Positions 10,701-22,805 of a stretch of DNA of 64,000 nucleotides are shown in pieces. A model generated the notes under the pieces. It worked only from the letters and a program-made list of their open reading frames with translations. It was not told the DNA's origin and made no database searches. The DNA is taken from assembly GCA_004764695.1 (NCBI GenBank), contig SMSO01000005.1, forward strand, positions 409,501-473,500, given 5' to 3'. The stretch is from Schizochytrium sp. TIO01. Its lineage: Eukaryota > Sar > Bigyra > Thraustochytrida > Thraustochytriidae. The number at the start of each line of letters is the position of its first letter. Within the stretch, counting starts at the first letter, position 1. The translations under genes and the position numbers were made by a program.

Positions 10701-13641
10701 GAAATTGTGCACGCCAAGGCAACACAAGGTACTCGCTTCCATTCATGGCGCGGAAAAAGCCAAACACGCGTTTCACAAACTTGGTCTTAAGAACCTCGTG
10801 ACAAAGCCCATGATGCCTGAGAGCTCCGGTTACAATCTGGTCGACCATGGACCATTCCCAAACGCGCCAATCCTTACCTTGTAAAACTTTGCTCTGATAT
10901 AAAAGTGCGTTGAGATGGTCAGTGTCACTATATGCGTCTTCGGTTAAGAGAGCGGTGCGTACATCCCGACGATGACCACGATTGCTTAAAGCAAATGATG
11001 GAGTGTCAGGAACTGCACCTTTCCTTAAGTTACGTAGCAATGCCCGACCAGAGATGGTTCCGGAACCTTCCTCTTGAGAATCAAGAAGCTGAGTTGCCAT
11101 GGAAGACATCAGCATGTGCTGCTGGTCGGGGCTTCGCATAACCTTTTGTTCTTGCCGTTTTGACTTGGAAATGAGAGACACTGGTCGAAGCATGGACCGC
11201 CGCAGCGAAGAGCGACGACCTTCCCCAGAGCTCTGCGAGCCACGCATACTATTTCCTGCTTTGCCAGGTAAGATAGATGTAGATCGAACGGATGCCGCAC
11301 GCTCGCCTAATGCATGTTCCAGTACAAGAGAGGTCATGAGGCGAGGTTCATATGGGAGAGATGCAACCTCTCCTCGAGGAAAGATACCAACATTTTGTCT
11401 TTCCCGCTCTCCAACAGGCGCCATGGCCAGTTCTAGTTCTGCACATAAAGAGACCGCATCCGAGTATGTGTAGCGACTGCGAATAGTTGCAACCGTGGAT
11501 TCATAAGAAATACCAACAATCCGCGCTAAAAGTGCAATCATTCGCCCAGCACGACGTGGTTCAAGCTTGAGGCCTACACCACCTTCAGTACTTTCCATAC
11601 TTTGAGTGGCCTTGGCAACAAGATCAGCCATGTTGAAAAGTTTCCAGTGTCGACTTTCGGGGAGCAGACGTTCTGACAATCGACTCAATATACCCAAAAG
11701 CTGTGCTGCCGTACGGGAAAATGGAGGATTCTCCTTGGCAACAATTTCCACAAGAGCATCGACAAGACCTCGAGCCGTAATTCCCATCAACGCAATTGCT
11801 AGAAACTGATTCATGACGGCGTGCGGCTCAGTTTGAAATCGAGGGAAGTATTCGGATGAAACACCAAACATTGTGAGCTCGCGAGCACTCTGTGCATTGG
11901 GTCCCAGACCCCAATATGAGACTCTCTGGGGTTCAGCACTGACTTCTATTTCATTCAGCTTGCGGAGTGAAGGGTCGGCTTTGGATACCGTAATATCATA
12001 TGGACAGAGGTGAAGGATAATAAGAGAGATTGTTTCAAGTACCATTTCTCGAAGCTCGAGACTGACTGGTTGCACGAGAATCTCGCATAAAGAGCGAATT
12101 CCATGAGGATCACTAATCATGAGCTGCATACCGGTCCATGTCTTCATGAAAAGAATGATCGCAGCTTGACAGGCTTTCCACGAAGCACGACAATCTTTTT
12201 TACCTGCACTGTCCGCATTTGTGAGCGGTGAAAGCAAAGCAGCAACATCTAACGAGGGTCGGATGTACTGGCGTGAGGGTCCGTGGGAGAGTAAGTGGAG
12301 TAATGTTAAGGTGAGTGACTGAGCCATCTCCCGCATTTCTGGATCAACAATAGCCTGCACAATTACACGAATGCCATCGCATTGCGCCACCATAGCCGTG
12401 CATCGTAAAGCCATTTGGCGTAAGGTCTCTAAAGCAACACGGCGGAAAGTGTCTTCAGGATTATTAGCAATAGCGACAAGGCTACGCACGATCCCACGGG
12501 GCAGTAGCGAGCACTTAAGTTCCATAATGCGTCTACAGAGCTTTAGCGCCTCCATGCGCTCTAGGACATGTCTGTGTTCAACGTCTAGGGTCCTGACAAC
12601 AAACAGGTGCACGCGCAGAGAATTAAATTCTCCGATAGACTCTTGCTCAAGCATTAGATGCCTTAGCAGGCGAAAACCACTTGTACGAACTAATGTATCA
12701 TCGGTTGCAACAAGGGGCCGAATTTTACGTATGATAAGCGCATAATCAAGGTGAAGTTCTTCGAGGTTGTCTATTACATCATCTGACTTTAGCAGTTGAA
12801 CAAGCTTTACCATCTTTTGCAAAAGTGTTGCGCGACCAAGTACCTGGTCGGCAAAGGGATCTAATGCTTCGCAATCGCGCATAATCCGAAGCCTTGTATG
12901 ATCAACGGGCGTCAGATCAGATGAGCTAGCAGACTCACCCCGAGTCCTGACGCTTAGCGAAGACAACTCTCGCTGCACTTTCGCACCATTTGGATACGGT
13001 GACCGCTGAAGTACAGGTCTTGGTGGACGTGCCACATGACCTGACGGTAAAATCGTGTCATTTATCTCTTTGCCCTCTTCATCGTCCTCATTACTTAGTG
13101 TGCCGTGTCGCTCCCTAGTGTCACTATGGAGCGTTTGCTGCGAATCTTGCCCAAGTTCTTGGGATGTGGTCCCGCCATCACCTGCAGTACTACTCTGGCC
13201 TCCACGGAGATGAAGAAGACCTCCAGGATCCGGTGACCTCAAATCTGAGATAATATTATTGTCCACAATTCTTGATGACTGCACTGAAGTTAATGAGACT
13301 ATATCAAGATCACTATCCCTATTCCTGTTTACAGCTGCCAAGTTGAGCGCAAGAGTTTCGCTTGCGTGGTTTCCTGCAATAGTGTCATTTCTAGCAGTTT
13401 CATTGGCAATAATCTGAGGTTCAAGCGATGTTTTTCGTTGCGTAGCGACGTTGGTTTCACCCTCTAGGTCATAGTTTTCCTCAGAGGTTTCAATAATTTC
13501 TCTGTGTAAGTCATTGGAAAGCGGATACATATTGCGTTGTCCCTCCTCATGTTCTGCTGTCGCGTTTTCTAGCGGCTTCGACGCTGCAGCAGGCTCAAAA
13601 ACGGGTTTTTGCCCTTGGTCAAACTCATTAAACTCGCTCAT
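7761..13641 (-). CDS. Rictor, subunit of TOR complex 2 (one frame change near the 3' end)
   Basis: Rictor is the scaffold that defines TORC2, which phosphorylates AGC kinases and controls actin and membrane homeostasis. The long 5' frame (ATG at 13641, about 1497 codons) begins with a low-complexity segment of about 250 residues and then becomes helical-repeat sequence with the conserved Rictor N-terminal core; the stretch around I-V-R-S-L-V-A-I-A with nearby F-R-R-V-A-L-E-T-L is typical. A second frame ending at 7761 carries the C-terminal Rictor V domain, including a C-L-A-L-R-G-T block. The two frames overlap around 9148-9248 and are offset by one base. A possible 46-base GT-AG intron (9209 to 9164) would join them in frame, as would an 82-base one from 9245. 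The first frame also closes at a TGA where skipping one base would enter the second. GTG codons upstream of 13641 were not used as starts. Confidence 0.88.
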
Positions 13642-16600
13642 GATGTGATCGCCTGGAGAAGTTTCACCGCAAGAGCCTCCAGAACGGCTACAGGGCTCCC
13701 AGGATCCCTCTTTGGCCGGCGTTGATCTCACCGCCGGCCACTTTTTCGCGTCTGAGCGTGGTTTTGCGACTCCTTTCGGCGAGGCCTTGAGCGTATTTAG
13801 AGCTTGAGGTTCTGTCCTAGAATCCAGTACTAACTAGGGTCCCTTCTTCTTCCTTCTCAAAATGATTGAGTACCAACACTACTAGCTTCTCATGCGCATA
13901 AATTCATCAGTTTCAAGATTTTGCGTTCGTTAAGAGCAAAACAAAGCTGGGTGAGTGAATCCCCTCAACTCTTTGTTTGATTGGAAGATATATTTGTTTG
14001 TTTTGGCTTCATGTAAATGTACAATCACGAAAAAGGCACAAAGACGCAAATATTTGAATTTCTATTCTGAATCGAATGAAACTCAAGACTGCTTATAGTT
14101 TAGGGGTACATCTCCCATCTCTCCCTTCCCCCTCCCCCTGTTCGTATGGGCATTTTCTGAGAAACATTGTTGTTTTAGAAAAAAACCAAATTTGCTCCCC
14201 AACTAGGTGCGAGTATTGATATCTCCCACCTAAAAGATCAACATGAAGCAGAGCATCTCAGTCTAATAAGCGAACAAATATCAACAAAACTCGAAACACG
14301 ACTTGCTATGTACGAGAGAACAGTCTTTCAACTGGCCATGTTACTTCTCGCACAGCAAGAATCTAAAATACTAGGTTCGAACAAAATACGATGAGCAATT
14401 ATACTATAGTGGGGAGTCGATCTAGCGCTAACCTGCGAATAATGCACGCCACCCCAAACAAGAGTGCTTCAAGTATACTATAACATTGTTTTAACGTCAA
14501 ATTTTCGGTTTTGTAGTGAGTTACGACTCTGTACGTGAACTTCTTAAAAGAGCCTGTACTTGATATTTAGCTTGTGTGTGGTTGATTCAATCAGAATTGT
14601 GTTATTATGTTAATCTCTATTGATAAGAACTTAGTTTCAGCATACTAATTGTACCTGTTTTGTCATCTTGCATAAATCTCTGACGATAGGTACTATATCT
14701 TGAATGGTGTTTTAATGTTGCGAGACCAATCGAACATTTGTTGTTGCAGTTGAAAGGGATTAACATAATCAAGGTGGCATTCGTTCGATCTAGTGTCTCA
14801 AATTTAGCATTAATTATGTTGTGCAGCAAAATGCATGTGAGTTTTGAAGATAAATTTATTATTTTTGATTGCAACATTAAATGCGATAATTAAGGAATTT
14901 GTTCATAGGGGTTCTATCCGTACTGACAAAGTATCTATAGCACGTTGCAGGTTATATCTCTGGTCTTTCCAAGATTTGTAGATTTTCTTCTTGAATACTG
15001 CGTAATACACACATCTTTCAATGAAAGAGATACGACGAATCAATATTTAGCATTACAAATCAGCATTCTACTATTAAAAGATATCACTCATGAATATCTA
15101 CTTCAGTATATCATACTCTCTCTTGCAAACTCATATACATACCCCCAAGCAACCTGCATTCGATTTTCGCTTATACACTAATCTAAATACGGTGTAGCTG
15201 AAAGTAGGCCTAGTTCCTTAAAGCAATATTTACATGCCGAGAAGTTTAATCGTATACAAGTGAGGTCTCTTTTGTGAAATTTGAATCTAAATTTTGATGT
15301 GCTTACGTCCAGTAATATAAACTTGTTGAGATGTTTGTAAGGTTCTTTGAGATAGTTAAATAGCCCAAAGTGTAGCATTGTGTGCTCAGGATCATAGAAT
15401 ACAATTCACATTAGATATGGACAGACTCGAGGCGAGTCGTGTACACGTCAACGGAGGAATTTTATTTGTTTATTTACTGAGGCACGATTAATACTTCCTT
15501 TGAGATATCTTTCGATGAGGTTGGCCTAGACTGATATTAGAGTGTCCGTAAAGTTTGCCGTTGCGCTTATCTTCACACGAAATAATTTCCATTAGTTCGA
15601 ACTATACAACCATGTAATCTTCATATGTTCGGTGAAGCACTAAATTACTGCTTGATTTATACGTGCTTCATATCTATGGCAGGCCGTGGTACGCCGTGTC
15701 CCCTTTAGGCCCATAGGCCTTCAGACTTTGAAACGCAGATAGAAAGTGGACTCGAGCGTTGTCAACATCACCACTTCTTTCCATTATTGACCCTGCCTGG
15801 ACCACTGAAGCCTCTAAGTTTCGAGCAATAATTTATAGCGCTCACTGTACGCAGTTCGTAGACACGGGCAGATCAGCGTTAGACGAGCACCCCATCGCCG
15901 CTACGTCGCAATTCCAGGTTTGCCAACACGCTCTCGAATCCTCGAATCCTATCAAAGATCCAGGGGTTCCGCGTGCGCAGCTCTTACGGAACCCAGTGTC
16001 GCTCCCATCTGAAGTAGAAAAAGTTAAAGAAAGAAGGAGAAGAAGAAGAAGAAGGAAAAAAAGGAAGAATTAGCACTGTTTTCTACAAACAAAACAAACA
16101 AACAAACAGACAAATAAACAAACAAAAATGAAATCAATCGAATCTGTTTGTTTAAAGACTCAAGTTTCGCATGGCGTCCTCGTTCAAGCCCCGATGCTCT
16201 ACCAAGTCACCACGATATGCGAGCTAGCTGTAGCTGTGCAACTGTGCAAGCACCTGGCTGGGAGCAGAGGCCGTCTTCAGTTAGTCGTGGGTGGCGCGGT
16301 AGCACTCAAAGATCTTGTAGGAAATGCGCGCTTTCCAAGCAGTGGGAAAGATTACAAAAGCGCGCTCCTCTCTTTGTTTTTTCTACCATCAGGGCTCGAG
16401 AGGAGGCCCCTACTAACTGACTGACGAGCTAAATTCGGCAGAGCTCCACCTCGCTGGAAAGGACACGGCATTTCGAGGAGGCGCTCAGCTACTACGCTGC
16501 TCGTGCTCTGGCCACGAAAGAAAGCTGCCTTCGAAGGCGTTCCCAACGTGCTTCAGGGGCGTCAACCGATCTGAAGCTTCGGTGAAAACCGTTTCGCAGT

Positions 16601-17041
16601 CCAGAATATAACACAATTGATCGTGCTTACAGTCTCCTTTTTTAAATTTTAAATTAATTTTTTTTAAATGTAAATTTTTAATTTTTAATCTTAAAAAATA
16701 AAGTTGCTTCTTTCTGAAATAATAAGATATAAAATAAGATACAGAATACAAATTATAAAATACCAGGTACTAGTACTATCTATCTAACATGTACTCAAGT
16801 TTCTTATTCTCTGCCTAGTAGTTCTCAAACAACAAAATAACACACGAATGAAATACCTGGTAGTAAAATACATACATATATACATAAAAATAAAATAAAT
16901 CACATGGTTCATGTCGCATCATAGGCAGCCAGCCGCCCATAAGCACAGGAAAGCACTGAAACAGTTTATGCCACGGTTTTCAAGTTGTCCAAAGTAGCCT
17001 ACTTCTTGCGAACTCGTATCCACCCTCGCTGGTCAGAGGTG

Positions 17042-17065
17042 CCGAGTTAAAGTCTTTTAACTCGG
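17042..17065. other. Perfect hairpin, 10-bp stem with 4-base loop
   Basis: CCGAGTTAAA is followed by a GTCT loop and its exact reverse complement TTTAACTCGG, then a G run. It lies in the gene-free interval. Function unknown; it could be a chance palindrome or part of a structured RNA. Confidence 0.7.
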
Positions 17066-17699
17066 GGGGTAAAAAAAAGCTCAAGTCAAATCCACAGTAC
17101 AGAAGAAAGAAATACCTTGAAGAAGTGAACTCGGCTTGCTTGGCCCATTCATTCACAGCACCTCTCGACAGGCCTCGATGGGCCGAAGACAGCGACGGTA
17201 CTCCGCTTTGTCGCCTTGGAGCGCCCGTTTCCGGCTTCGCGTGAGTCGGCGCGACTAATTGAATCCGCCTCGAACGGGGGTTTCAAGATGGCGCTTTTCT
17301 TCAATTAAAAAAAAGTGCAGTGCATCTTTGTTTTCGTACGCGCTGTCGGAGTGAGTGTGAAAATGAGGAGCGACCGGTGCGCCGCTTTCAAGATAGGCCA
17401 AAGAACTCGCGTTCGAACCGTCTGTGCGCCAATGCGACACGAATAGCCAATTCGTGCTAGGATCTTTGGAGGACGGAGAAGAAAATCTTCGGGAACTCGC
17501 GTCGCGAGACCTTTCTGCGATCTCCGCGCCTCGGACTTACAGGTAAGTGCAGCGCGGGATCCTTCAATAAATTGACTGCGCCTAAATGAAAGAAGGCCGT
17601 CGGCGAAGAGCTCCTTCGTCCTTCGTGGCAGTCCGTGGAAAACCTCAGAACGACGAGAAAGTGAAACCCAAGCTGCCTCCCTCGTATGCGAGCTTGTGC

Positions 17700-17746
17700 A
17701 GGAAGCCTCGAAGCCTCGAAGCCTCGAAGCCTCGAAGCCTCGAGCT
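17700..17746. repeat. Octamer tandem repeat (CGAAGCCT)n
   Basis: About five copies of an 8-base unit, CGAAGCCT, ending in CTCGAGC. Eight is not a multiple of three, which argues against coding use of the frames that cross it. Confidence 0.75.
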
Positions 17747-17914
17747 GAGCGAATGCCGCCTTACGGCCGCAAGTCTGCATCCTAGCGAGACCCAAGATCG
17801 ACTTCGTTCAAGTTTTGCATGAAAGCCTTGGTTTGATGAGAGAAATTACGGATGAACAAAGAAATTGATAAGGGATTTAAGAAACAAGTTAACACATGAA
17901 TGGGTGAATGGGTA

Positions 17915-17995
17915 AATGAGAGAGTGAGTGAGTGAGTGAGTGGGTGGGTGGATGAGTGAATGGGTGAATGAGTGAATGGGTGAATGAAAGAATCA
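17915..17995. repeat. Imperfect (GAGT/GAAT/GGGT)n tract
   Basis: Tetranucleotide repeats with one variable position, alternating GAGT, GGGT, GGAT and GAAT, in gene-free DNA. Confidence 0.75.
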
Positions 17996-18085
17996 CTGGT
18001 GACAATCTAAAACTAAGCGATCGCTGTCACGGACGCCTCACCAGTTTTTTAGAATGCCCCGGTTCCCGTCCGTACTCGGTATCGT

Positions 18086-18127
18086 GGGTATGTATGTATG
18101 TATGTATGTATGTATATATATATATGT
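18086..18127. repeat. Compound (GTAT)n(AT)n microsatellite
   Basis: About seven GTAT units run directly into a short AT alternation. The open frames crossing it are repeat-derived. Confidence 0.8.
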
Positions 18128-19851
18128 GCACACAAGAGCAGGATATAGACATAGTAGTGATTCTTGTGCAAAATTGCTGCTCGGTGGAGACCTATCCTAC
18201 CTACCAAGGAGAGCTCTTCCTGTTTCTTCAAAGTTGTCCTTCAAGATTTCCGTATTTTGCTGTTTTCAAGATCAAACCCGTGGGGACGGCTGGCTTAGCG
18301 CGCTTGCTGGCTGGCTGGCTGGCTAAGATGAAAGGTTTGCATCGTAGAGACTCTGGGCAGCGCGGCCAGAAGCCTCGTGGGACGACGACAGCAGCAGCCA
18401 AGAAGTCAAAAACGCCTGCACAACTTGCCAGATTCTCGTCATAAATACATCAATTAAAAATTTGCTTGCTTACCAAGCAGCTTAATTGAGGAAAGGACCT
18501 AAAGAGGCAAGTATTGACTACGAAGCACCCAAAACAAACACGATGGCCAGGCCGGTCAGATATGAAGATCTAAAATGCCAGCAGCACTCAGACGACTCGG
18601 GAGTCCCAATACAGCTCAAAACAATCCGTGAGTGACGGTGACTGCCAAGCTCTTTTTCAATATGCGAAGTAGCATTCGGAATTTCAGGAGCACGAGTTGC
18701 TTCTCTTAGATTTCGGGATTTGCACGAATTTCATCACTGATCAAAAGGAGGCGCTCCACATTTTCACAATTCAGAATTTTTCGTGTTAAAATTTTTATTT
18801 TATAAAAATTAATTCTTTCCCTAATAGGCTACCTACTAGCTTGAAAGAAAATAAGTAAAAGTAAAAGTAAAAGTAAGAAGTAAAAAGTAAAGAGCAAGCG
18901 CAGAGAGGAAAGAACAAACCAGATACCACTTTAGTTAAGCAGATAGGAAGTAGCTACTAGTAGGACCACCAGATCTTAGCAAGAACTATTGGAGATCAGC
19001 CGCGGAACAGCGAAGATAATCGTGAAGCGTCATGTAAAAATCCCTTAAATCACCATATCCAACTTGAAAACCCACACGCGTAGGTATAGCGGCACTCCAC
19101 CGAAGAGCCACACCTCTTCACAATTTCCTTCTCGCAGGAAATAGCCAGCAGCAGGAGGAACTGGTTTGCTTGCTCGAGGTTCAAGTCGAACGCTGCTCCC
19201 TTCGTTGTAGCAACAACTTAATTTTCATAATTTGTTTTAAAAAAAATACTATGCTCTTATTTTACGACAGAAAAGTTGTTCTCTGGATTACCAAAAAGAA
19301 ATGCTGAAAAAAGAAAAAAGGAGAATAAACGCGAGAATAAACGCGGTTTCTATTATTCGCCGTTACCGTGCTACTCTTTTCCTTTCCAATCACCATGCTA
19401 GTTACTAGCACATATATATGACATAGTGGTTACTGGAAGATGTTTATCTCAAAATTTCATGACAGTGCAAAATCAAATGTCATTCAAGAAAGTAGCGAGC
19501 GCGCCCCTGTCTAGAGAGCAGACGTGTCCAAAAGTCTGCCTATAACGCTTCAGCCACCATGATCTCCATCATTTTAGGTTTCCAAGCTTGCAAATCGAAG
19601 ACTTACCCGAGGTCCGCGTTTCCCTTTCTAGTACCGCAACTTGAAGTCAAAAACCAGGTACAAAGAATTAGAATAGGTATTCCCTTATCCTGGTAATGAG
19701 TGATTGTTTTGGCAGGCAATTAAACAAAAAAAATCTTATTACCTCTGACTACGGAGAGTGTCGTATCCTAGTGCTGCGTGTATACTAGCTAAGCACTAAC
19801 AATTCCTCATTTGAAAATTTCTTTATTTCTTTCATTCACCACAAAAACACG

Positions 19852-19884
19852 CGCGATGCGATGCGATGCAATGCGATGCGATGA
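19852..19884. repeat. (GATGC)n pentamer tract
   Basis: Six or so GATGC/AATGC units in tandem with minor variation in non-genic sequence. Confidence 0.75.
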
Positions 19885-20666
19885 AATTTGAGTTTCTTTC
19901 CTTTTTATTTGAGTAGTTGTAATCTTCAATGGGCAGAACAAGTTGAATTTGAAGGATTGCTATGCAGCGAGGCAAAACGCCTTGGAACCCTACGCATACC
20001 TCGCCGACTCGACGAGTTAAACTAATGGAGATGTCCACATGTCCTGGCTGGCAATTACAGTAGGTAGACTGGTAGATTAGGAGATTCTATGTAATTATCA
20101 GCCAAAGGCAACGCCTTAAAATCTTTCACCCTGGGTAAGAGGCCAAAACAATCACTCATTGTGTCATATTTCCGCAAGAAAAGGAGTAACAGGTTCTCTC
20201 TACTCACGGTAGGTAGAAAACGTGAAAGTAAAGAATGGACTTGGAGCCAAACTAAATGAGGCTCCGCAATTTATGAGATAGTTAGTGACCAGGTGAGCTA
20301 TGGTTAAACCTTTCCGAAATCCTCGAACTTTCAATGAAAGTTGTACCAGTGAATAAATGCATAATTGCAATCAAGGTTGCTAGTCTTGTTTGGACCCAAT
20401 TTTCAATTCAATTGCTAGCTGCGCAATTCAACTCTAGCTAGACAGACTCTAAGACGTACCAATATACCTAACTAGAAAGTGCTAGATGACCTTTGCTATA
20501 TCTTGGAGGACTCCTACTAGGCAGGTAGGTAGGTAGGTCCCTAGTATAATGCCATCACCCATTCCTCAGTGATAACTGAGTTGAAGAAAAGCGGTCATAT
20601 GATTTTGGAACAGATCTTCGTGTTTGCTCAATCAGGTGGCGCGCTCCTACAACTACCTCAACCAGT

Positions 20667-20700
20667 AGGCAGGTACCTACCTACCTACCTACCTACCTGT
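20667..20700. repeat. (CTAC)n microsatellite
   Basis: Run of CTAC units preceded by GGCAGGTAC. The complementary GTAG run occurs about 150 bases earlier (20520-20537), so the two could pair as an imperfect inverted repeat. Confidence 0.75.
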
Positions 20701-20940
20701 TTAACAATTAAGTAGGCTCTTTGTCTGTTCTCAGTGCTACTTCTCTCTCCAGTCCTGCCCTATTGTACGCGATTGGAAGGTAGCACTCCCCCTTCTCTTG
20801 TCCTTCCCAGAACCTATTAGTTTTTCCACAACTCAGAGTTTTCATTCCATGTTTTCCAAACTCTCTGCTTCCGAAGTCGAAGGTTGTAAGTTTACCATTC
20901 TCATCACGACGAGAAGCTCGGCATGGCGGTGCAGCTACCA

Positions 20941-21003
20941 AGCGTCCAAGCATCCAAGCAAGCAAGCAAGCAAGCATCCAAGCAAGCAAGCAAGCAAGCA
21001 ACC
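20941..21003. repeat. (AAGC)n tract interrupted by ATCC units
   Basis: Two blocks of AAGC tetramers separated by a CATCC interruption, giving a higher-order repeat. Frames reading through it give Lys/Ala/Ser-rich or Leu/Ala/Trp-rich nonsense. Confidence 0.75.
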
Positions 21004-21225
21004 AAGGAGGCGTGCGTAAGTACGTACGTGCGCGGGAATGCACGTCATGAAATACAGCGAGCCAAACTTAAGCGATACCAGTATCTGTATGATATGATGC
21101 TTTCAATCGTTCTCCTCTGGGGAGGTAGGAAGGTACTACCCCGGTGCATCTGATTCTGCTGCTAACCATGAGCGTGCGTTAAGAGAACCAATCAGAGCAT
21201 GAGCCACGAGCCACGAGCCCTGTTC

Positions 21226-21294
21226 GAAATTTGAAATTTGCAATTCAAATTTCAAACTCTTGCACCATTTTTCAAATCCCAAACTCTTGCACCG
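21226..21294. repeat. Inverted repeat followed by a direct repeat
   Basis: GAAATTTGAA (21226-21235) pairs exactly with TTCAAATTTC (21244-21253) around an 8-base loop. CAAACTCTTGCACC then occurs twice, about 30 bases apart. Structure without an assigned role. Confidence 0.65.
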
Positions 21295-22266
21295 GGCAGG
21301 CTTCATCGCCAGGCGCCTCAGGGGTCGAGCGTGGCAGCGATGTGCTACCGCCGGCAGCAGCCAGGAGCTTGGCAGCGATCGATCATCAAGATCAAGTTCT
21401 ACCCGCTGAACGGACGGACTTTGATGCTCCAAAGCCTTGCCAAGGTCTGTTTGAACCTGAATCCACAGGCTAGCTAGCCACTAGCTCAACCAAACAGACT
21501 CGTCCTGAGCTGCTGGGAAATCCGCCACGCGAGACGTTTGGCGGCCGGGCTCCAGCGCATTCCGTAGGGTCCAGGCGCACCCCAAAGACACTGGAGCACG
21601 AGGACCCACCCCTGAAGACTGATTCCGAGCCGCTTGCAATTGCTGGCCCATTGGATCATCGCAAACTGTATCCACCGGGAGCTTGAAAGCCATTGGGATT
21701 GAAGGCTAAGAGGAGTGCTCCAAGATCTGTGAGAATGTAGCTACTATCACCGTCGTCCACGCTGAGCGTTGGGATCTTCAACCGCGCTCGCTCCCAAGGA
21801 CCTGAAGCGAGCATTTCTTGACTAGTCTCGTATAGCTGGATTGGTCGATGGTTTGGAGGATTCATTGATGGTTTGGTTGATTCGTCCATCCCGTGTAGCC
21901 ATTTGCAAACTTCAACTTTGAAGGCTAAAGGAGGCAAGCAAGCAAGTCAGGAGTACTTAGCTGTGTAACTAGTTAACTAAATATAAGTAATAATAGTATA
22001 GAAGAATAAAAGTAATTTGAGGAAAGTGAGTCGGCACCTACGAGTGAATTTGAAAGTATATAGGGTAGCAACAAATAAATGCTAAGTAGGTAAGGTGGGC
22101 TCTGCTATTAATGGCACCCGCCTTAATGACTTCTGCTATCTCTAACGAGGTGGTTCCATAGAAATGGCCTTTCAAGTTGTTTCACTTTTAAAGTTTGCTT
22201 TTGTTTGGAAAGAAGCATAGTTTTAACCTAATTAGTACCTACCTGATGAGGTTGGTTACCAAAGTG

Positions 22267-22270
22267 GAAA

Positions 22271-22303
<33 letters not shown>

Positions 22304-22306
22304 AAA
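22267..22306. repeat. (GAAA)n microsatellite
   Basis: About nine GAAA units with one interruption, roughly 500 bases upstream of the FIST-gene start codon. Confidence 0.85.
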
Positions 22307-22805
22307 GGATACTTTTTTCTTCTTTTTCTTTTTTTCCTCGTGTGCTCACCAAAAGATAATTTTCCAATTCTTTTTCCAATCAGTGCTGATCATTGATCAT
22401 TGATCATGAAGGAAGATTTCCGCTCCTCCTCTTCTTAAGAAGGGCCTTAGAAAGAGAAAAAGGGAATTCATCAGACAGATTCAAAAAGAGTGAGTTGTGA
22501 CGGGCGATGAAATTGAATGTTTCAAATTCAAACCTATTCATTCATCAACTCAATTTAAATCCGCATACTCCTTCAGAAGCTGGAATATTTTGAATTGGCT
22601 CGCTCGGTTCGAAGTCAGTCGGACCAGCAAGGCAGCGCGGTTGACTGAGCCGCCGACGAAGGACACCCGCGCCGCTGCTGCTCTCGCGTTGCCTCACCTC
22701 CGTCTCCTTCCGCTGTCGGGTTTCGAAATCCACCTCATCCTAGATCACCCACTCATCGGCGCAGATTCCGCTCTTCCTCCGCGTGGTGGCGGCAGCGGCA
22801 GCGAG

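Larger units (their letters stand above)
13642..22805. other. Gene-free, microsatellite-rich interval of about 9 kb
   Basis: No frame in this interval shows a recognisable domain or is longer than about 160 codons, apart from the open frame directly upstream of the FIST gene. The first half (about 13.9-15.6 kb) is A+T-rich and plain. The second half has many tandem repeats: purine runs near 16030, AAAC runs near 16095, GAGT/GAAT runs at 17.9 kb, GTAT then AT at 18.1 kb, GGCT at 18.3 kb, GATGC at 19.85 kb, GTAG/CTAC runs at 20.5 and 20.7 kb, AAGC at 20.95 kb and GAAA at 22.27 kb. Short frames through these, such as the Ala/Leu-rich one at 20708-21043, are repeat translations. Unannotated noncoding RNA genes cannot be excluded. 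Confidence 0.6.

Noticed and set aside
9148-13731. GTG-initiated longer start for the Rictor frame at 13731
   Set aside because: The codon at 13731 is GTG; the first ATG in frame is at 13641 and needs no unusual initiation.
15759-16073. 104-codon plus-strand frame ending in an Arg/Lys run
   Set aside because: The basic tail is the purine microsatellite; the rest has no recognisable feature.
17968-18444. 158-codon plus-strand frame in the gene-free interval
   Set aside because: It runs through GTAT/AT and GGCT microsatellites, which keep it open; no domain.
19141-19210. GGTTCAAGTC resembling a tRNA T-arm
   Set aside because: Flanking bases do not pair as a T-stem and no anticodon or acceptor arm is found; no tRNA gene is supported in the window.
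20708-21043. 111-codon minus-strand frame with Leu/Ala/Trp repeats resembling a membrane protein
   Set aside because: The hydrophobic part is the translation of the AAGC microsatellite.
22497-22805. Extra 103 codons at the 5' end of the FIST gene
   Set aside because: The upstream frame begins with GTG and has no ATG; sequence before 22806 is not domain-like. An upstream exon stays possible.
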